Shown here in pieces: positions 1 to 13,172 of a stretch of 64,000 nucleotides of DNA. The translations under genes were made by a program, and so were the position numbers. Location of the stretch: positions 186,001 through 250,000 of the forward strand of contig NZ_LKEV01000002.1 of assembly GCF_001412085.1 (NCBI RefSeq), read 5' to 3'. The notes below the pieces were generated by a model. It did no database searches, was not told the origin of the DNA, and was given only the letters and a program-made list of their open reading frames with translations. This stretch comes from Corynebacterium lowii. GTDB lineage: Bacteria; Actinomycetota; Actinomycetes; Mycobacteriales; Mycobacteriaceae. The stretch's first letter is position 1. Each line of letters begins with the position of its first letter.

Positions 1-54
1 TCCGCGGATACCGCTGAGCGCTCCGGAAAGGCGGTCGGACAAAGACTCAAACAC
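1..54 (-). CDS. ffh: Signal recognition particle protein Ffh, N-terminal fragment
   Basis: Only the first 18 codons are inside the window. They begin at a GTG and read VFESLSDRLSGALSGIRG, the typical amphipathic start of the Ffh N domain. Ffh is the GTPase of the signal recognition particle, which carries ribosome-nascent chain complexes to the receptor FtsY, encoded about 4 kb away here. The gene follows glnD in the same direction with a 34-bp gap, the order I recall from other corynebacteria. The rest lies beyond the left edge. Confidence 0.85.
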   Translation of the reverse strand, partial: MFESLSDRLSGALSGIRG

Positions 55-88
55 GTCGGTGTTGCTCCCTCGTAGAACTACGGGCTGT

Positions 89-3773
<3,685 letters not shown>

Positions 3774-3794
3774 CGTGCACCTACTTTCCACAGT

Positions 3795-3815
3795 TTTCTA
3801 TAGATTTATAGATAA
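3795..3815 (-). promoter_or_regulatory. AmtR operator upstream of amtB
   Basis: The sequence TTTCTATAGATTTATAGATAA matches the AmtR consensus I know from C. glutamicum (tttCTAT, six bases, AtAGat/aA) at every defined position. It sits 22 bp upstream of the amtB start, where a bound repressor would block the promoter. The role is by analogy; no amtR gene is in this window. Confidence 0.82.
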
Positions 3816-3844
3816 CTGTAACCCGAAAGGCAGGTTTTCGATTG

Positions 3845-3890
3845 GTCTACAGAAAATAGTGTGGCGCAGATCATAAAATCTGCGCCACAC
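3845..3890 (-). terminator. Intrinsic terminator after ftsY
   Basis: A perfect 13-bp stem (GTGTGGCGCAGAT pairing with ATCTGCGCCACAC, 3859-3890, 6-base loop) lies 20 bp past the ftsY stop. On the minus strand it is followed by the T-rich stretch TATTTTC. It separates ftsY transcription from the amtB promoter. Confidence 0.8.
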
Positions 3891-3910
3891 TCACTCCCCC
3901 GGGACGTGCT

Positions 3911-5641
3911 CTAGGAAGCCTCCCCCAGCAAGGCATCCACGAAGCCCTCCACCTCAAAGGGGGCGAGGTCATCCGAGCCCTCGCCCAGACCCACGAGCTT
4001 CACCGGAACCCCCAGTTCCTCCTGCACCTTAAAGACGATTCCGCCCTTGGCCGTGCCATCGAGCTTGGTGAGCACCACGCCGGTAATATCCACCACCTCG
4101 CTGAAGGTACGGGCCTGCATGAGGCCGTTTTGACCCACCGTGGCATCGAGCACCAGCAGCACCTCGTCCACCTTGGCCTTCTTTTCCACCACGCGCTTGA
4201 CCTTGCCCAACTGGTCCATCAGACCCACCGAGGTGTGCAGACGCCCGGCGGTATCCACCAGCACCACATCGGCCTGGCTCTCCACACCCTTAGCCACGGC
4301 GTCGAAAGCCACCGAAGCGGGGTCCGAGCCCTCCGCGCCGCGCACGGTCTGCGCGCCCACGCGGCGGCCCCAGGTCTCCAACTGGTCAGCGGCAGCCGCG
4401 CGGAAGGTATCGGCGGCACCGAGCACCACCTTGTGCCCCATCGAGACCAACACGCGGGCCAGCTTACCCGTGGTGGTGGTCTTACCCGTGCCGTTGACCC
4501 CCACCACCAACACCACGGCGGGCTTGCCCTCGTAGGGCATGGCCTTAATCGAGCGGTCCAATTCCGGCTGGCAGGCGGCAACAAGCACCTCGCGCAGCAT
4601 GGCGCGGGCCTCGGCCTCGGAGGAAACGCCGCGCTCGGCAATCATGCGGCGCAGGTCCTCCACCACCTTGGTGGTCACCGTGGTGCCCAGATCGGCCATG
4701 ACCAGGGTGTCCTCGATCTCCTCCCAGGCGTCCTCGTCCAGGTCACCGGCAGAAAGAATCCCCAGCACGGACTTGCCGATCATGTTCTGCGAACGCGAGA
4801 GCCGCCCGCGCAACTTACCCAGGCGACCCGCCGCCGGGGCGATCTCCTCCTGCGGCTCCGGGGCCGCTTCGGGAGCCTCCTCGGCTGCCGGAGCCTCGGG
4901 CACCGGCGTCTCCTCCAACGCACGCTCCGCGCCCTCGGCCGTCACCGCCGCCGCAGCGGCGGCCTCGGTGGCCTCTTCCTGTTCCGGCTCCTCCGCAGGA
5001 ACCTCCTCAACCTGCTCCGGTTCCACCTGCTCCTCCGGGGCTTCCTCTACCACGGGCTGCGGGGGCTGCGCCGGGGTAGCAGGTTCGGGCTTATCGACGC
5101 CCCCCTGCTCCGCCTTTACGGTATCGGCGGGCACGGTCTTGGGAGCCTTGGGGGCTTCTTCCACGGGTTCGGCCTTGGGCTCCGGTGCGGGGTGAGCAGA
5201 TTCCTGCTTCTCCGGCTGTGTCTTGGGGGCCGGTTCCACCTTGGGCTCCGGTGCGGGTTTCGCGGGCTCCGCCTTGGCTGCGGGCTGCTTGGGCTGCTCG
5301 GGCTTCTTGGGTTGCTCAGGCACGGCGGGCTTGGCCGGTTGAGCGGCCGGGGTATCCCTCAGCACCGGCTCCTTCTGCTTCTCCGCAGCCGCGCCACCGG
5401 TAAAGGCCGCCACGCTGGCGTCCGGCGCAGCACCCCCGGCGGCAAAGTTAAAGCCCCCCTTGGCTTGGTAATTTCCAGATTTTTGCTGCTGGGTGAGCTG
5501 CTTTGGCTCTTCCTCTTCCTTCTTTTCAAAGCTCACCGTCTTAGAGGCCGCGTGCTTGCGGCCAATCACCACAAGAATTGCCACCAAAATAGCGATGACG
5601 AGGAGCGCTATCCCACCAATAATCCAAAAATCCGTAGACAT
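3911..5641 (-). CDS. ftsY: Signal recognition particle receptor FtsY
   Basis: SRP receptor GTPase that docks Ffh-ribosome complexes at the membrane. From the chosen start (MSTDFWIIGGIALL, 576 residues) there is one N-terminal membrane segment, then a long acidic Pro/Ala/Glu-rich linker (about residues 60-270), then the NG domain. The GTPase motifs are intact: GVNGTGKTTTTGKLA (P-loop), DTFRAAAADQL, DTAGRLHT and TKLDGTAKGG. In-frame ATGs 9 and 12 bp upstream of the chosen one, and one 84 bp upstream, are alternatives; the exact start is unsure. A terminator follows the gene. Confidence 0.95.
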   Translation of the reverse strand: MSTDFWIIGGIALLVIAILVAILVVIGRKHAASKTVSFEKKEEEEPKQLTQQQKSGNYQAKGGFNFAAGGAAPDASVAAFTGGAAAEKQKEPVLRDTPAAQPAKPAVPEQPKKPEQPKQPAAKAEPAKPAPEPKVEPAPKTQPEKQESAHPAPEPKAEPVEEAPKAPKTVPADTVKAEQGGVDKPEPATPAQPPQPVVEEAPEEQVEPEQVEEVPAEEPEQEEATEAAAAAAVTAEGAERALEETPVPEAPAAEEAPEAAPEPQEEIAPAAGRLGKLRGRLSRSQNMIGKSVLGILSAGDLDEDAWEEIEDTLVMADLGTTVTTKVVEDLRRMIAERGVSSEAEARAMLREVLVAACQPELDRSIKAMPYEGKPAVVLVVGVNGTGKTTTTGKLARVLVSMGHKVVLGAADTFRAAAADQLETWGRRVGAQTVRGAEGSDPASVAFDAVAKGVESQADVVLVDTAGRLHTSVGLMDQLGKVKRVVEKKAKVDEVLLVLDATVGQNGLMQARTFSEVVDITGVVLTKLDGTAKGGIVFKVQEELGVPVKLVGLGEGSDDLAPFEVEGFVDALLGEAS

Positions 5642-5755
5642 GACTTCCATCATGGCAGGCCACACCCCCATTGACCACCCTTGCCCACCCACCAGGTGCA
5701 CCAACGCCCTCTGTGAGTGGGCCACCCAAGCCCCTAGCGGCGGTCTAACTGCAAA

Positions 5756-8700
5756 CTAGCGGCGCGCCGCCGAGGCCGCCAGCGCCATCGCCTCGGCGGA
5801 GATCACATCGCCGGTGACCAGATCGGGCACCACGTCCGCCAATTGCGACCACCCCTGAGCGGCGGCGTCAAGAGTCTTGGACTTCCCCATCAGCCCGTGG
5901 GCGTGCATGCGGGCAGACAGAGCAAAGACGAGGGAGACCACCGGGGCCAAGGCCCAGGCGTTGTCCTTGTCCTCGGTATTAACCCCATCGAGTTTGTCAA
6001 AGCGCACGCGCGCCGCCGAGTACAGGGCGCGGTGGGTGCTGCGCAGGGCGCGCAGCAGGGAGACGGCGGGCTTGACCAACCCCTCGGAGGTGAGCAGGCG
6101 GTTGAGTTCTTCGCGCTTGCGGAAGGTCTCAAATACCGCCATGAGGCGCGGGCCGTCCTCCATGATGGGACCGGGCACGATGTCCGCGTTGGCAAAGAAC
6201 ATGCTCATCAGTTGTTCCTGCTGCGCGGAGTCCATGTGCGCGATGCGCACGGTGGAGGCGTCGATGCAAGCGGAGTCCAGGGTGGAATCGCGCCCGGTGA
6301 GCAGCGTATTCACCAGGGTTGGCCCGGCGGTCTTTTTCAGCTCCGCCAGCAACGCCTTGAGTTCCTTGGTGCCCTCCGCGCGGCCCAGGGCCCCGCCCAC
6401 CTCACCGAGTTGGAGCATAATGGTGATCCACGGGCTGCGGTGATCCTCCTCGCGGCCCGGCGCGCCGTCGGCCAGGTTAAAGGAGTGATTGACCAGGCCC
6501 GTCACAATCATGCGGCCCGGTTGCAGGTGCGCGGGCACCAGAGAACCGGAAAGGCCACGCAGCGCGGCACGGGGGGATTCCTCAAAGATCGTATGCGCCA
6601 CATCGCGCTCCCGGCTCGTGGCACCGAAGTGATCCCAGATCACCGGGAGCACCTGCTCGCTGGCGGGCGGGGTTTCCTCCGCCTCGGAGAGGAAGGCCGA
6701 GAGCTGGGTTAGTTCCTCCGGCTGATCTTTGAGGTACCCCGGCTGCTCCACGCGCAACGCCGTGGCTCCGGGGTGTTGGGGGGCGCGCAGCGCACTAAAG
6801 GGGTCCCCCGCGTAAAGCTGAACGATGAGATCGCCGGCATCGATCAGCGATTCCGGCAGGGGCGTAACCTCGGTGACCTCGCGCAGGTGGCGAGCCACGG
6901 ACCACGGCGCGGTGGCGGGCCACACCCAAGCGGCAAGGTTGCGCGATTCCATGAGGTCATCGAAGTGCAGGGCACCCTCCTCCACGCGCACCGCCGTGGC
7001 GTGCGGGGTGGAACTCATCACCGCCAAGGTCACCGATACGCGGTTATTGCTGCTGGTATCGGTCCACTCGAACTCCAAGCGCCCCTCCGGCATCACGGCC
7101 ACCGTCTGCGCGATGGCCTCGGCGGGGGCGGAGTAAGTTACGGCGTCCTCCGCCTTGAGCGCCACGGTGCGCACCGGGGAGCCGTGCTGGTTGCGCACGC
7201 TCACGCGGGGATTGCCCAGTTCCCCGGTGGCACGCACGCGGATACGTCCGGCGGGGTCGATGTGCCGGGTGCCCAGATACAGGCGGCTGGTGCGCCACAT
7301 GGGCTGGTACGTGGTGGTTCCCAGCTCAAAGGAGAGCGCCGGGGGGCTAAAGCGCAGTGGCAGGCTATCGCCCTCATCGGTGCTCACCACGAAGTCCGCC
7401 CCGGCCTCCTGAGAGGAAACGGCAATGCGGCGCGGGGAAACGGAGAACTCCTTTTCCCCGTGGCCCACGGCCAAGGTGGCCGGGGAAAGCCCACCCTGGG
7501 CGGGTATGCGTACGCTGCGGGAGGCGGCGTCGATAGTGGGCTCGCCCACCATGCCCTCCACGATGGCGTAGCGGTGGCGGAAGGACTCATTGCGCGGCCC
7601 GCGCAGCCGCACCAGGTACTCGCCCACCCAGGGGGCGTCGTAGGCCTCGGGATCGAAGATTTGGAAGGCACCGCCCTCGGCGGGCACCTCCAGGGGCTCG
7701 GGCTCCGCAATCTCCTCGGCGGGCTCCCCCACCCCGGAATAGGCGGAGATGGAGAGGTACCAAATCTCCTCGCGCCCGGAGACGGTAGCCGGGAAGTCCG
7801 CCACCAGGGATTCCGCGTGCACCGGCAGGCGGTTGAGCGTGCGCACGTGCGGCACCGGCTCCACCGGGTGCACAAAGCGCACGCGCTGGCGCGGATCCAC
7901 GCTGCGCAGGTGCGACATCGCGGACGGCGCCTGGCCCACCCGCACCACTTGCAGGGAGGCTATCGACGCCGCATCCACCCGCCGGCACTCCCAGCCCGAC
8001 CAGCCCAGAATCGGCTGGGTACCCAGCACCGGAACCTGCTGGCCGGATACCGCGTCCATGAGTTGAGCATCATCGGGCACCACCACGAAGAGCTCCGAGT
8101 GGTGCAGGGAGACCTTATCGGTGAGGTTCTGCCCATTGGCCGCGAAGATGAGCACCGGGTCCTCGCTGTCCACCACCGGTACCACCCAAGTAATGCCATT
8201 GGTGGTATCGAGCACCGTGGCTTCGCGCACCTGGCTTTCCACCGCCACGTCCAGGGCCTCGGCATAGGTGGGCTCGCCCCAGGGGCGGCCGGTGCGGAAG
8301 ATACGGGTGGTACCCGCCAGGCTCACCCGCCAGGAGACCTCCGCGTGCGCTCCCTCGCCCACGTACTCGGTGGCCACCCGCTGCTCTGGCAGCCGCAGGC
8401 ATACCCGCCCGCGCTGGGTATCGAGCACCAACCGGGGGCGCACCTCGCGCGGGGCCACGCCCACCGCCGTGGCGCGTTCCGGGGTGCCCACGGGGCGCTC
8501 TCGCAGCTCGGCCACCACGGCCTCGTCCACCAGGCGAGGCAGGGCGGGCTCTAAGTGCAAACGGTCCCGATCAAGCCAGGAGGTAGGGTGCTCGGTGGAA
8601 AAGGCACGCAGGGCTTGGACTCCGCTCAGCAACCGCTCTAGGCGCTGCGGGGCCTGCTCGGCCATCACCGCCAGGCTGGTGAGTTCGCTGCCCGCGATGG

Positions 8701-9253
8701 TCTCACGGGCCGCGCTTTCTGCGGCCTCGCTTTCTTTGCCCTCGCCCAGACCATCCAGGAGTTCCAGCAGGCCCGCGACCTCGCTGTGAATCACGCCCGC
8801 GTGGTAGCACAGCGCATCCACGCTGCTCAGGCCCTCCGGGGTTTCCAGACCCGCGCGGCTGAGCAAGGTGGGCACCGCCTGTTCGAGGGCCGCCGCCCAG
8901 TCCTCGGCGGGGCGCAGCCCCAGACCAGCGAAGTACTCGGTATAAAAATCCCCGCGATCCATCAGGCGGCTGGCCCGGAAGATCAACGTCGCAGAGGTCA
9001 TCGCCGGGGTGACGTCCCACAGGGCGGGCAGGTCTGCCCCCGCCGCCACCTGGCGGGAGAGGAAGAGACCAAAAAGCCGGTCGCAGCGCTCTAGCTCATC
9101 GCTGCTTAAGCCTGCTTCGGGAAAGTATGGGTGCTGCGCCAGGCGTTCTATCAGCCAAAGTTCTCCCTGGGAGGCCCAGCCCAGCAGGGAATCCGTCATA
9201 TCGGCAAAGGGAGTGCCTGCCCCCGTCTGCGCGCCCGTACCGTGGTCAGTCAT
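5756..9253 (-). CDS. Very large conserved-position protein of unknown function between ftsY and smc
   Basis: A 1165-residue protein I cannot assign. No signal peptide, membrane segment or nucleotide-binding motif is visible. The N-terminal ~230 residues look helical and acidic, about 240-800 are rich in alternating hydrophobic/polar stretches suggesting repeated beta-sandwich modules, and the C-terminal ~330 residues are again helical (for example ELKALLAELKKTAG near 975). It lies 53 bp after smc and about 115 bp before ftsY, same strand. From memory a large gene occupies this spot in other corynebacteria too. Codon use and GC match its neighbours, so it is not a recent arrival. A large scaffold-like role would be a guess. 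Confidence 0.88.
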   Translation of the reverse strand: MTDHGTGAQTGAGTPFADMTDSLLGWASQGELWLIERLAQHPYFPEAGLSSDELERCDRLFGLFLSRQVAAGADLPALWDVTPAMTSATLIFRASRLMDRGDFYTEYFAGLGLRPAEDWAAALEQAVPTLLSRAGLETPEGLSSVDALCYHAGVIHSEVAGLLELLDGLGEGKESEAAESAARETIAGSELTSLAVMAEQAPQRLERLLSGVQALRAFSTEHPTSWLDRDRLHLEPALPRLVDEAVVAELRERPVGTPERATAVGVAPREVRPRLVLDTQRGRVCLRLPEQRVATEYVGEGAHAEVSWRVSLAGTTRIFRTGRPWGEPTYAEALDVAVESQVREATVLDTTNGITWVVPVVDSEDPVLIFAANGQNLTDKVSLHHSELFVVVPDDAQLMDAVSGQQVPVLGTQPILGWSGWECRRVDAASIASLQVVRVGQAPSAMSHLRSVDPRQRVRFVHPVEPVPHVRTLNRLPVHAESLVADFPATVSGREEIWYLSISAYSGVGEPAEEIAEPEPLEVPAEGGAFQIFDPEAYDAPWVGEYLVRLRGPRNESFRHRYAIVEGMVGEPTIDAASRSVRIPAQGGLSPATLAVGHGEKEFSVSPRRIAVSSQEAGADFVVSTDEGDSLPLRFSPPALSFELGTTTYQPMWRTSRLYLGTRHIDPAGRIRVRATGELGNPRVSVRNQHGSPVRTVALKAEDAVTYSAPAEAIAQTVAVMPEGRLEFEWTDTSSNNRVSVTLAVMSSTPHATAVRVEEGALHFDDLMESRNLAAWVWPATAPWSVARHLREVTEVTPLPESLIDAGDLIVQLYAGDPFSALRAPQHPGATALRVEQPGYLKDQPEELTQLSAFLSEAEETPPASEQVLPVIWDHFGATSRERDVAHTIFEESPRAALRGLSGSLVPAHLQPGRMIVTGLVNHSFNLADGAPGREEDHRSPWITIMLQLGEVGGALGRAEGTKELKALLAELKKTAGPTLVNTLLTGRDSTLDSACIDASTVRIAHMDSAQQEQLMSMFFANADIVPGPIMEDGPRLMAVFETFRKREELNRLLTSEGLVKPAVSLLRALRSTHRALYSAARVRFDKLDGVNTEDKDNAWALAPVVSLVFALSARMHAHGLMGKSKTLDAAAQGWSQLADVVPDLVTGDVISAEAMALAASAARR

Positions 9254-9306
9254 AACCGTGTTTTCTACCCCTTGATTAGTTTTTGTTCATCGCCAATTAC
9301 GCCCAC

Positions 9307-12300
9307 TCAGCCTAGATCAGCCGAGTCCTCCTGTGTGTCCTCGGGCTGCATCCGCTGGCTGAGCACCCTGGTTACCCCGTCTCCGCGCATGGTCACGCCG
9401 TAGAGCACGTTGGCCACGTCCATCGTGGGCTTCTGGTGAGTAATCACGATGAGCTGGGAATCCCGGCGCAATTCCTTAAAAAGGTTAATCAACCGGCGCA
9501 GGTTCACATCGTCCAGGGCGGCCTCTACCTCATCCATCACGTAGAAGGGGCTGGGACGAGCCCGGAAGATAGCCACCAGCAGGGCCAAGGCGGTCAGGGA
9601 CTTCTCCCCACCGGAGAGCAGGGAAAGCCTTTTGACCTTCTTGCCCGGCGGGCGGGCTTCCAACTCAATGCCGGTGCTGAGCATATCGCCGGGCTCGGTG
9701 AGCACCAGGCGGCCCTGGCCACCGGGGAAAAGGGTGTGGAATACCTTGGGGAACTCCGCCTCTACGTCCTGCCAAGCCTCGGTGAAGAGTTGAAGAATAC
9801 GGGCATCGACCTCCTCGATCACCCCTTCCAAGTCCTCACGTGCGGCCTCCACATCGGCCAATTGGGTGGAAAGGAACTGGTAGCGCTCCTCTAGGGCCTT
9901 GTATTCCTCCAAGGCCAGGGGATTGACCTTGCCCAGGGCGCTCAAATCCTTCTCCGCCTGCTTGAGCCGGGCCTGTTCCTCCTTGCGGTCAAAATCCGGC
10001 CCCGGGGCGTAGTGCCCCAAGAGGTCCCGGATGGACATGCTTAGTTGCTCCGCCGCCTTGGATTCCGCCTCATCAATGCGCACCTGGGCCTGGCTTTCGG
10101 CGATCTGGGCGGCGTGAGAGGAATCGCTGAGCCTGCTGAGTTGCTGGCGCACCGCGCTCACCGCGTCCTTGACCTGGGAGAGGCGCGCGTTAATCCGGGC
10201 GCGCTCGCGCGCAATCTCATCGCGGCGCACGGTGGCCCGCTCGGTAGCGCGCTCCACCCGCTCGGCAACCTCGCCGGCCCCCTGGGCCACCGCCCCCGCC
10301 AATTCGGCCTCGGCCCGGCGCTTGGCCATCGCCTGTTCATGCCGGGCCTTGGCCTTGCGCTCGTGGGCGGCTTGGCGGCGCAATTGCTGGGCCTTGCCGC
10401 GCGCCTGTTCCACGCGATCCTCGGCGCTGCGCGAACTCAACCGCGCCTCCATCTCCATCGCGCGCACCTGGGCCAGGGCGGCCGCGGCGGCGTCGCGCGC
10501 CTGGGTGGAGGGCTCCTCGGCCGTGGCATCATCGCTATCAACCTGGCTGAGCCGCCCGCGCACCGCCTCTAGCTCGGCTAGAGCCTGGGCCAGGCGCTGC
10601 TCTATCTCCTGGGCGCGTTTCTCCGCCTTATCGCTGGCCTCTTGGTGCTGGGCCACGGTGCGTTCCAGCCTGGTGACCTCGCGCTCCCACCCCTGGGCCT
10701 GGGCGTCGTGCTCCCGCAGCGCAGCGGTGGCCGAGGCCGCCTCCACGCGGGCCTCCTGGGCAGCCATCGTGGCGCCTTCCACGGTGCCGGATAGTTCTTC
10801 CAGGCGAGCTTGGGCCAGCTCCAATTCCTCCTCGGCCTGGGCGATCTGCCCGCTGACCTCCACGGAACCAGCCTGCGCGCGGCCCACCTGCACCCAGCCC
10901 TGGCCCACCATGTTTCCCTCATGGGTCACGGCGCGCACGCGGGGATCGGCCTCCACGGCGGCCTGGGCGGTGGGCCAATCCTTAGCCAAGGCGACGTCGG
11001 CAAGCAATCTGTTGAGCGTATCGGCCACCGCAGGGCTGGCGGTGAGGTGATCGAGCAGCCAAGACGCACCCTCGGGGAGTTCCGCTTCAAGGCGCCAGGG
11101 GGATTCGCCCGCTTGCTGCGCCATGAGCACCGTGCGCTCGGCGGCGGCCTCGCGCAGGGCCGCCACCACGGTTTCGTGCTCTTCTGTGGGACCCACCAGG
11201 GCTTCCCCGTGTGCTCCCAGGGCGGCTGCTACGGCAATCTCGGTGCCCGGCTCCGGGCGTACCTCAGTGCTCAGCGCCCGCCACTGCTCGCCGCCCACGA
11301 TCTGCGCCGCCGGGGTGCGCGGAGCGGACTGGCGCAGGGTATCAATGCGGGCGCGCAGGGTGTAAACCTCGCGCTCGTGGCCGCGCTGGGCGGCACGCAC
11401 CTGTTCCAGGCGTTCCTCGGCGGCCTGTGCCTCCGCCGTGGCGCGCTCATTGGCCTCCACCAGCGGTTCCCGGCGCGCGGCCCCCTGCTCCGCCTTTTCC
11501 TGGGCCTCGGCCAGCTCGGCACGGGCCTGGCGCATGCGGTTTCGGTTTTCTTCCACGGAGGCGCGGTGACGGCCCTGTTCCTCCTCGGTGCTGCGCACCC
11601 GCGCCGCGTGGTTTTCCTCCGCCGCCAGCAGGCGCACCATTCCCTCGCGGTGATCGGCCAGGGCCTTGACCTGCGCTAAGTGCTCGCGTTCGGCCTCCCT
11701 GGAAGCCTCCTCGCGCTCGGCTACCTCCTCCGCGATGACGTCCAGGCGCTCGCGAGCGATCTCGGCGGCCTCTTCGAGCCCCTGGAACTCCTCATCGGCC
11801 TGCTCGGCGCGGCGTTCCAACATCTCTGGGTCCATGCCGGAATAGGGCACCTCGTGATTGCTACTCCGGGTGCGCTCGGCGGCGATGCGCGCGGTGGCGC
11901 TCACCCGCTCGGTCAGGGTGGAAAGGCGGAACCAAAGCTGCTGGGCGGCCTCCTCCTGCGGCACGATAGCCGCTAGGCGTTCCTCCCATTCCACCTGCTC
12001 ACCGCTGCGCTCCTCCAATTCTTCGCTGAGGGCTTCCACGCGCTCCCGCAACACCTCGGCCTGGCGGGCGGCATCGCGCAGGGACTCGCGCAGGGTCATA
12101 ATCCTGTCACCCGTAAGCCTCAGCCGGGCCTCGCGCACCGTCGCCTGCACGGTGGCCGCCCTCTTGGCGGCCTCGGCCTGGCGAGCCAGGGGTTTGAGCT
12201 GGCGGGCCAGTTCCTCGGTGAGGTCGCGCAGGCGATCCAGGTTGGCCTGCATTCCGGTGAGTTTGCGCTGCGCCTTTTCCTTGCGCCGCCGGTGTTTGAG

Positions 12301-12801
12301 CACTCCCGCGGCTTCCTCGATATAGGCGCGGCGCTCCTCGGGGCGGGATTCCAGGATTTCCGCTAATTTCCCCTGCCCCACGATAATGTGCATTTCCCGG
12401 CCAATGCCGGAATCGGAAAGCAACTCCTGAATATCCATTAATCGGGCCTTGGCCCCATTAATCTCGTATTCACTGGCCCCATCGCGGAACATACGCCGGG
12501 TTACCGATACCTCGGAGTACTCAATGGGCAGTTTCCCATCGGCATTATCAATGGTGAGGGTGACCTCCGCGCGGCCCAGGGGTTTACGGTCCCCGGCCCC
12601 GGCAAAAATCACGTCCTGCATCTTGCCGCCGCGCAGCGTCTTAGCTCCCTGCTCCCCCATCACCCAGGCCAGGGCGTCCACCACATTGGACTTCCCCGAG
12701 CCATTCGGTCCCACCACGGCGCAAATACCCGGCTCGAACTTGAGGGTGGTCGCAGACGCAAAGGACTTGAATCCCTTGAGCGTCAGCGATTTTAGGTGCA
12801 T
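9307..12801 (-). CDS. smc: Chromosome segregation ATPase SMC
   Basis: Structural maintenance of chromosomes protein, 1164 residues, which with ScpA/ScpB organises the nucleoid. It has the N-terminal Walker A GPNGSGKSN (about 32-40), long coiled coils rich in Arg/Glu/Ala around a hinge near residues 500-650, the ABC signature LSGGEKSLTALALL and the Walker B stretch FYVMDEVEAALDD near the C-terminus. Length and domain order are complete. It is transcribed after the acylphosphatase gene; the same mutM/acyP/smc/ftsY grouping is common in actinobacteria. No scp gene is in this window. Confidence 0.97.
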   Translation of the reverse strand: MHLKSLTLKGFKSFASATTLKFEPGICAVVGPNGSGKSNVVDALAWVMGEQGAKTLRGGKMQDVIFAGAGDRKPLGRAEVTLTIDNADGKLPIEYSEVSVTRRMFRDGASEYEINGAKARLMDIQELLSDSGIGREMHIIVGQGKLAEILESRPEERRAYIEEAAGVLKHRRRKEKAQRKLTGMQANLDRLRDLTEELARQLKPLARQAEAAKRAATVQATVREARLRLTGDRIMTLRESLRDAARQAEVLRERVEALSEELEERSGEQVEWEERLAAIVPQEEAAQQLWFRLSTLTERVSATARIAAERTRSSNHEVPYSGMDPEMLERRAEQADEEFQGLEEAAEIARERLDVIAEEVAEREEASREAEREHLAQVKALADHREGMVRLLAAEENHAARVRSTEEEQGRHRASVEENRNRMRQARAELAEAQEKAEQGAARREPLVEANERATAEAQAAEERLEQVRAAQRGHEREVYTLRARIDTLRQSAPRTPAAQIVGGEQWRALSTEVRPEPGTEIAVAAALGAHGEALVGPTEEHETVVAALREAAAERTVLMAQQAGESPWRLEAELPEGASWLLDHLTASPAVADTLNRLLADVALAKDWPTAQAAVEADPRVRAVTHEGNMVGQGWVQVGRAQAGSVEVSGQIAQAEEELELAQARLEELSGTVEGATMAAQEARVEAASATAALREHDAQAQGWEREVTRLERTVAQHQEASDKAEKRAQEIEQRLAQALAELEAVRGRLSQVDSDDATAEEPSTQARDAAAAALAQVRAMEMEARLSSRSAEDRVEQARGKAQQLRRQAAHERKAKARHEQAMAKRRAEAELAGAVAQGAGEVAERVERATERATVRRDEIARERARINARLSQVKDAVSAVRQQLSRLSDSSHAAQIAESQAQVRIDEAESKAAEQLSMSIRDLLGHYAPGPDFDRKEEQARLKQAEKDLSALGKVNPLALEEYKALEERYQFLSTQLADVEAAREDLEGVIEEVDARILQLFTEAWQDVEAEFPKVFHTLFPGGQGRLVLTEPGDMLSTGIELEARPPGKKVKRLSLLSGGEKSLTALALLVAIFRARPSPFYVMDEVEAALDDVNLRRLINLFKELRRDSQLIVITHQKPTMDVANVLYGVTMRGDGVTRVLSQRMQPEDTQEDSADLG

Positions 12802-12834
12802 GGTGGGAGCATTTTAGCAGGTGTTCGCCGTGGG

Positions 12835-12887
12835 GCTTATCGACGCCGCGGTGGTCCAGCCGGGGTACCGGCGGGGCGTCGATAAGC
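12835..12887. repeat. Inverted repeat built from two copies of the GCTTATCGACGCC word
   Basis: The arms 12835-12847 and 12875-12887 are perfect 13-base inverted copies of GCTTATCGACGCC. The 27-base spacer holds a smaller hairpin (GCCGG GGTA CCGGC, 12860-12873). The element fills the gap between acylphosphatase and smc, both minus strand. The core word is repeated elsewhere in the window, so this is more than a one-off hairpin; it has no T tract and is a poor intrinsic terminator. Confidence 0.7.
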
Positions 12888-12893
12888 TACCTC

Positions 12894-13172
12894 CTAACGC
12901 TCGACGAAGCCCCGCTCCCCCTTGGGCTGCGCCCATTGTTCCACTACCACATCCACGTGCCCCGGCGTATCCCCGCCGCGCAGCAGGGCCAGCAACTCCT
13001 CGCACTGCGCGCGGCTGCCCTCCGCCACCACGCATACGCGCCCATCGCTGAGGTTCGTGGCCGATCCGCTCACGCCGATCTCTAGGGCGCGGCTGCGCGT
13101 CCACCACCGAAAACCCACCCCTTGCACGTGACCGTGCACGAAAGCCGTGAGGCGGGTATCTACTTGTGCCAC
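12894..13172 (-). CDS. Acylphosphatase
   Basis: Small enzyme (92 residues) that hydrolyses acylphosphates. The family signature is clear: [14 protein letters not shown] near residues 12-25, with the catalytic arginine, and [11 protein letters not shown] near 36-46, with the catalytic asparagine. The start is a GTG ([11 protein letters not shown]); the frame remains open upstream inside the symporter gene, but that part is not acylphosphatase-like. The gene overlaps the 3' end of the upstream symporter by 13 bp. Acylphosphatase just upstream of smc is an order I recall from other actinobacteria. Confidence 0.93.
   Translation of the reverse strand: MAQVDTRLTAFVHGHVQGVGFRWWTRSRALEIGVSGSATNLSDGRVCVVAEGSRAQCEELLALLRGGDTPGHVDVVVEQWAQPKGERGFVER

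Noticed and set aside
3846..3860. Second AmtR-like site (CTAC, five bases, ATAG) upstream of amtB
   Set aside because: Wrong spacing and one half-site mismatch; it overlaps the T-rich tail of the ftsY terminator.
4130..5674. Long open frame antisense to ftsY (over 500 codons)
   Set aside because: Low-complexity Gly/Leu/Arg/His translation opposite a clear FtsY; typical shadow frame in GC-rich DNA.
6773..8554. Long open frame antisense to the 1165-residue protein
   Set aside because: His/Gly/Arg-rich composition, no ribosome site and no protein-like domain pattern; the minus-strand frame is longer and continuous.
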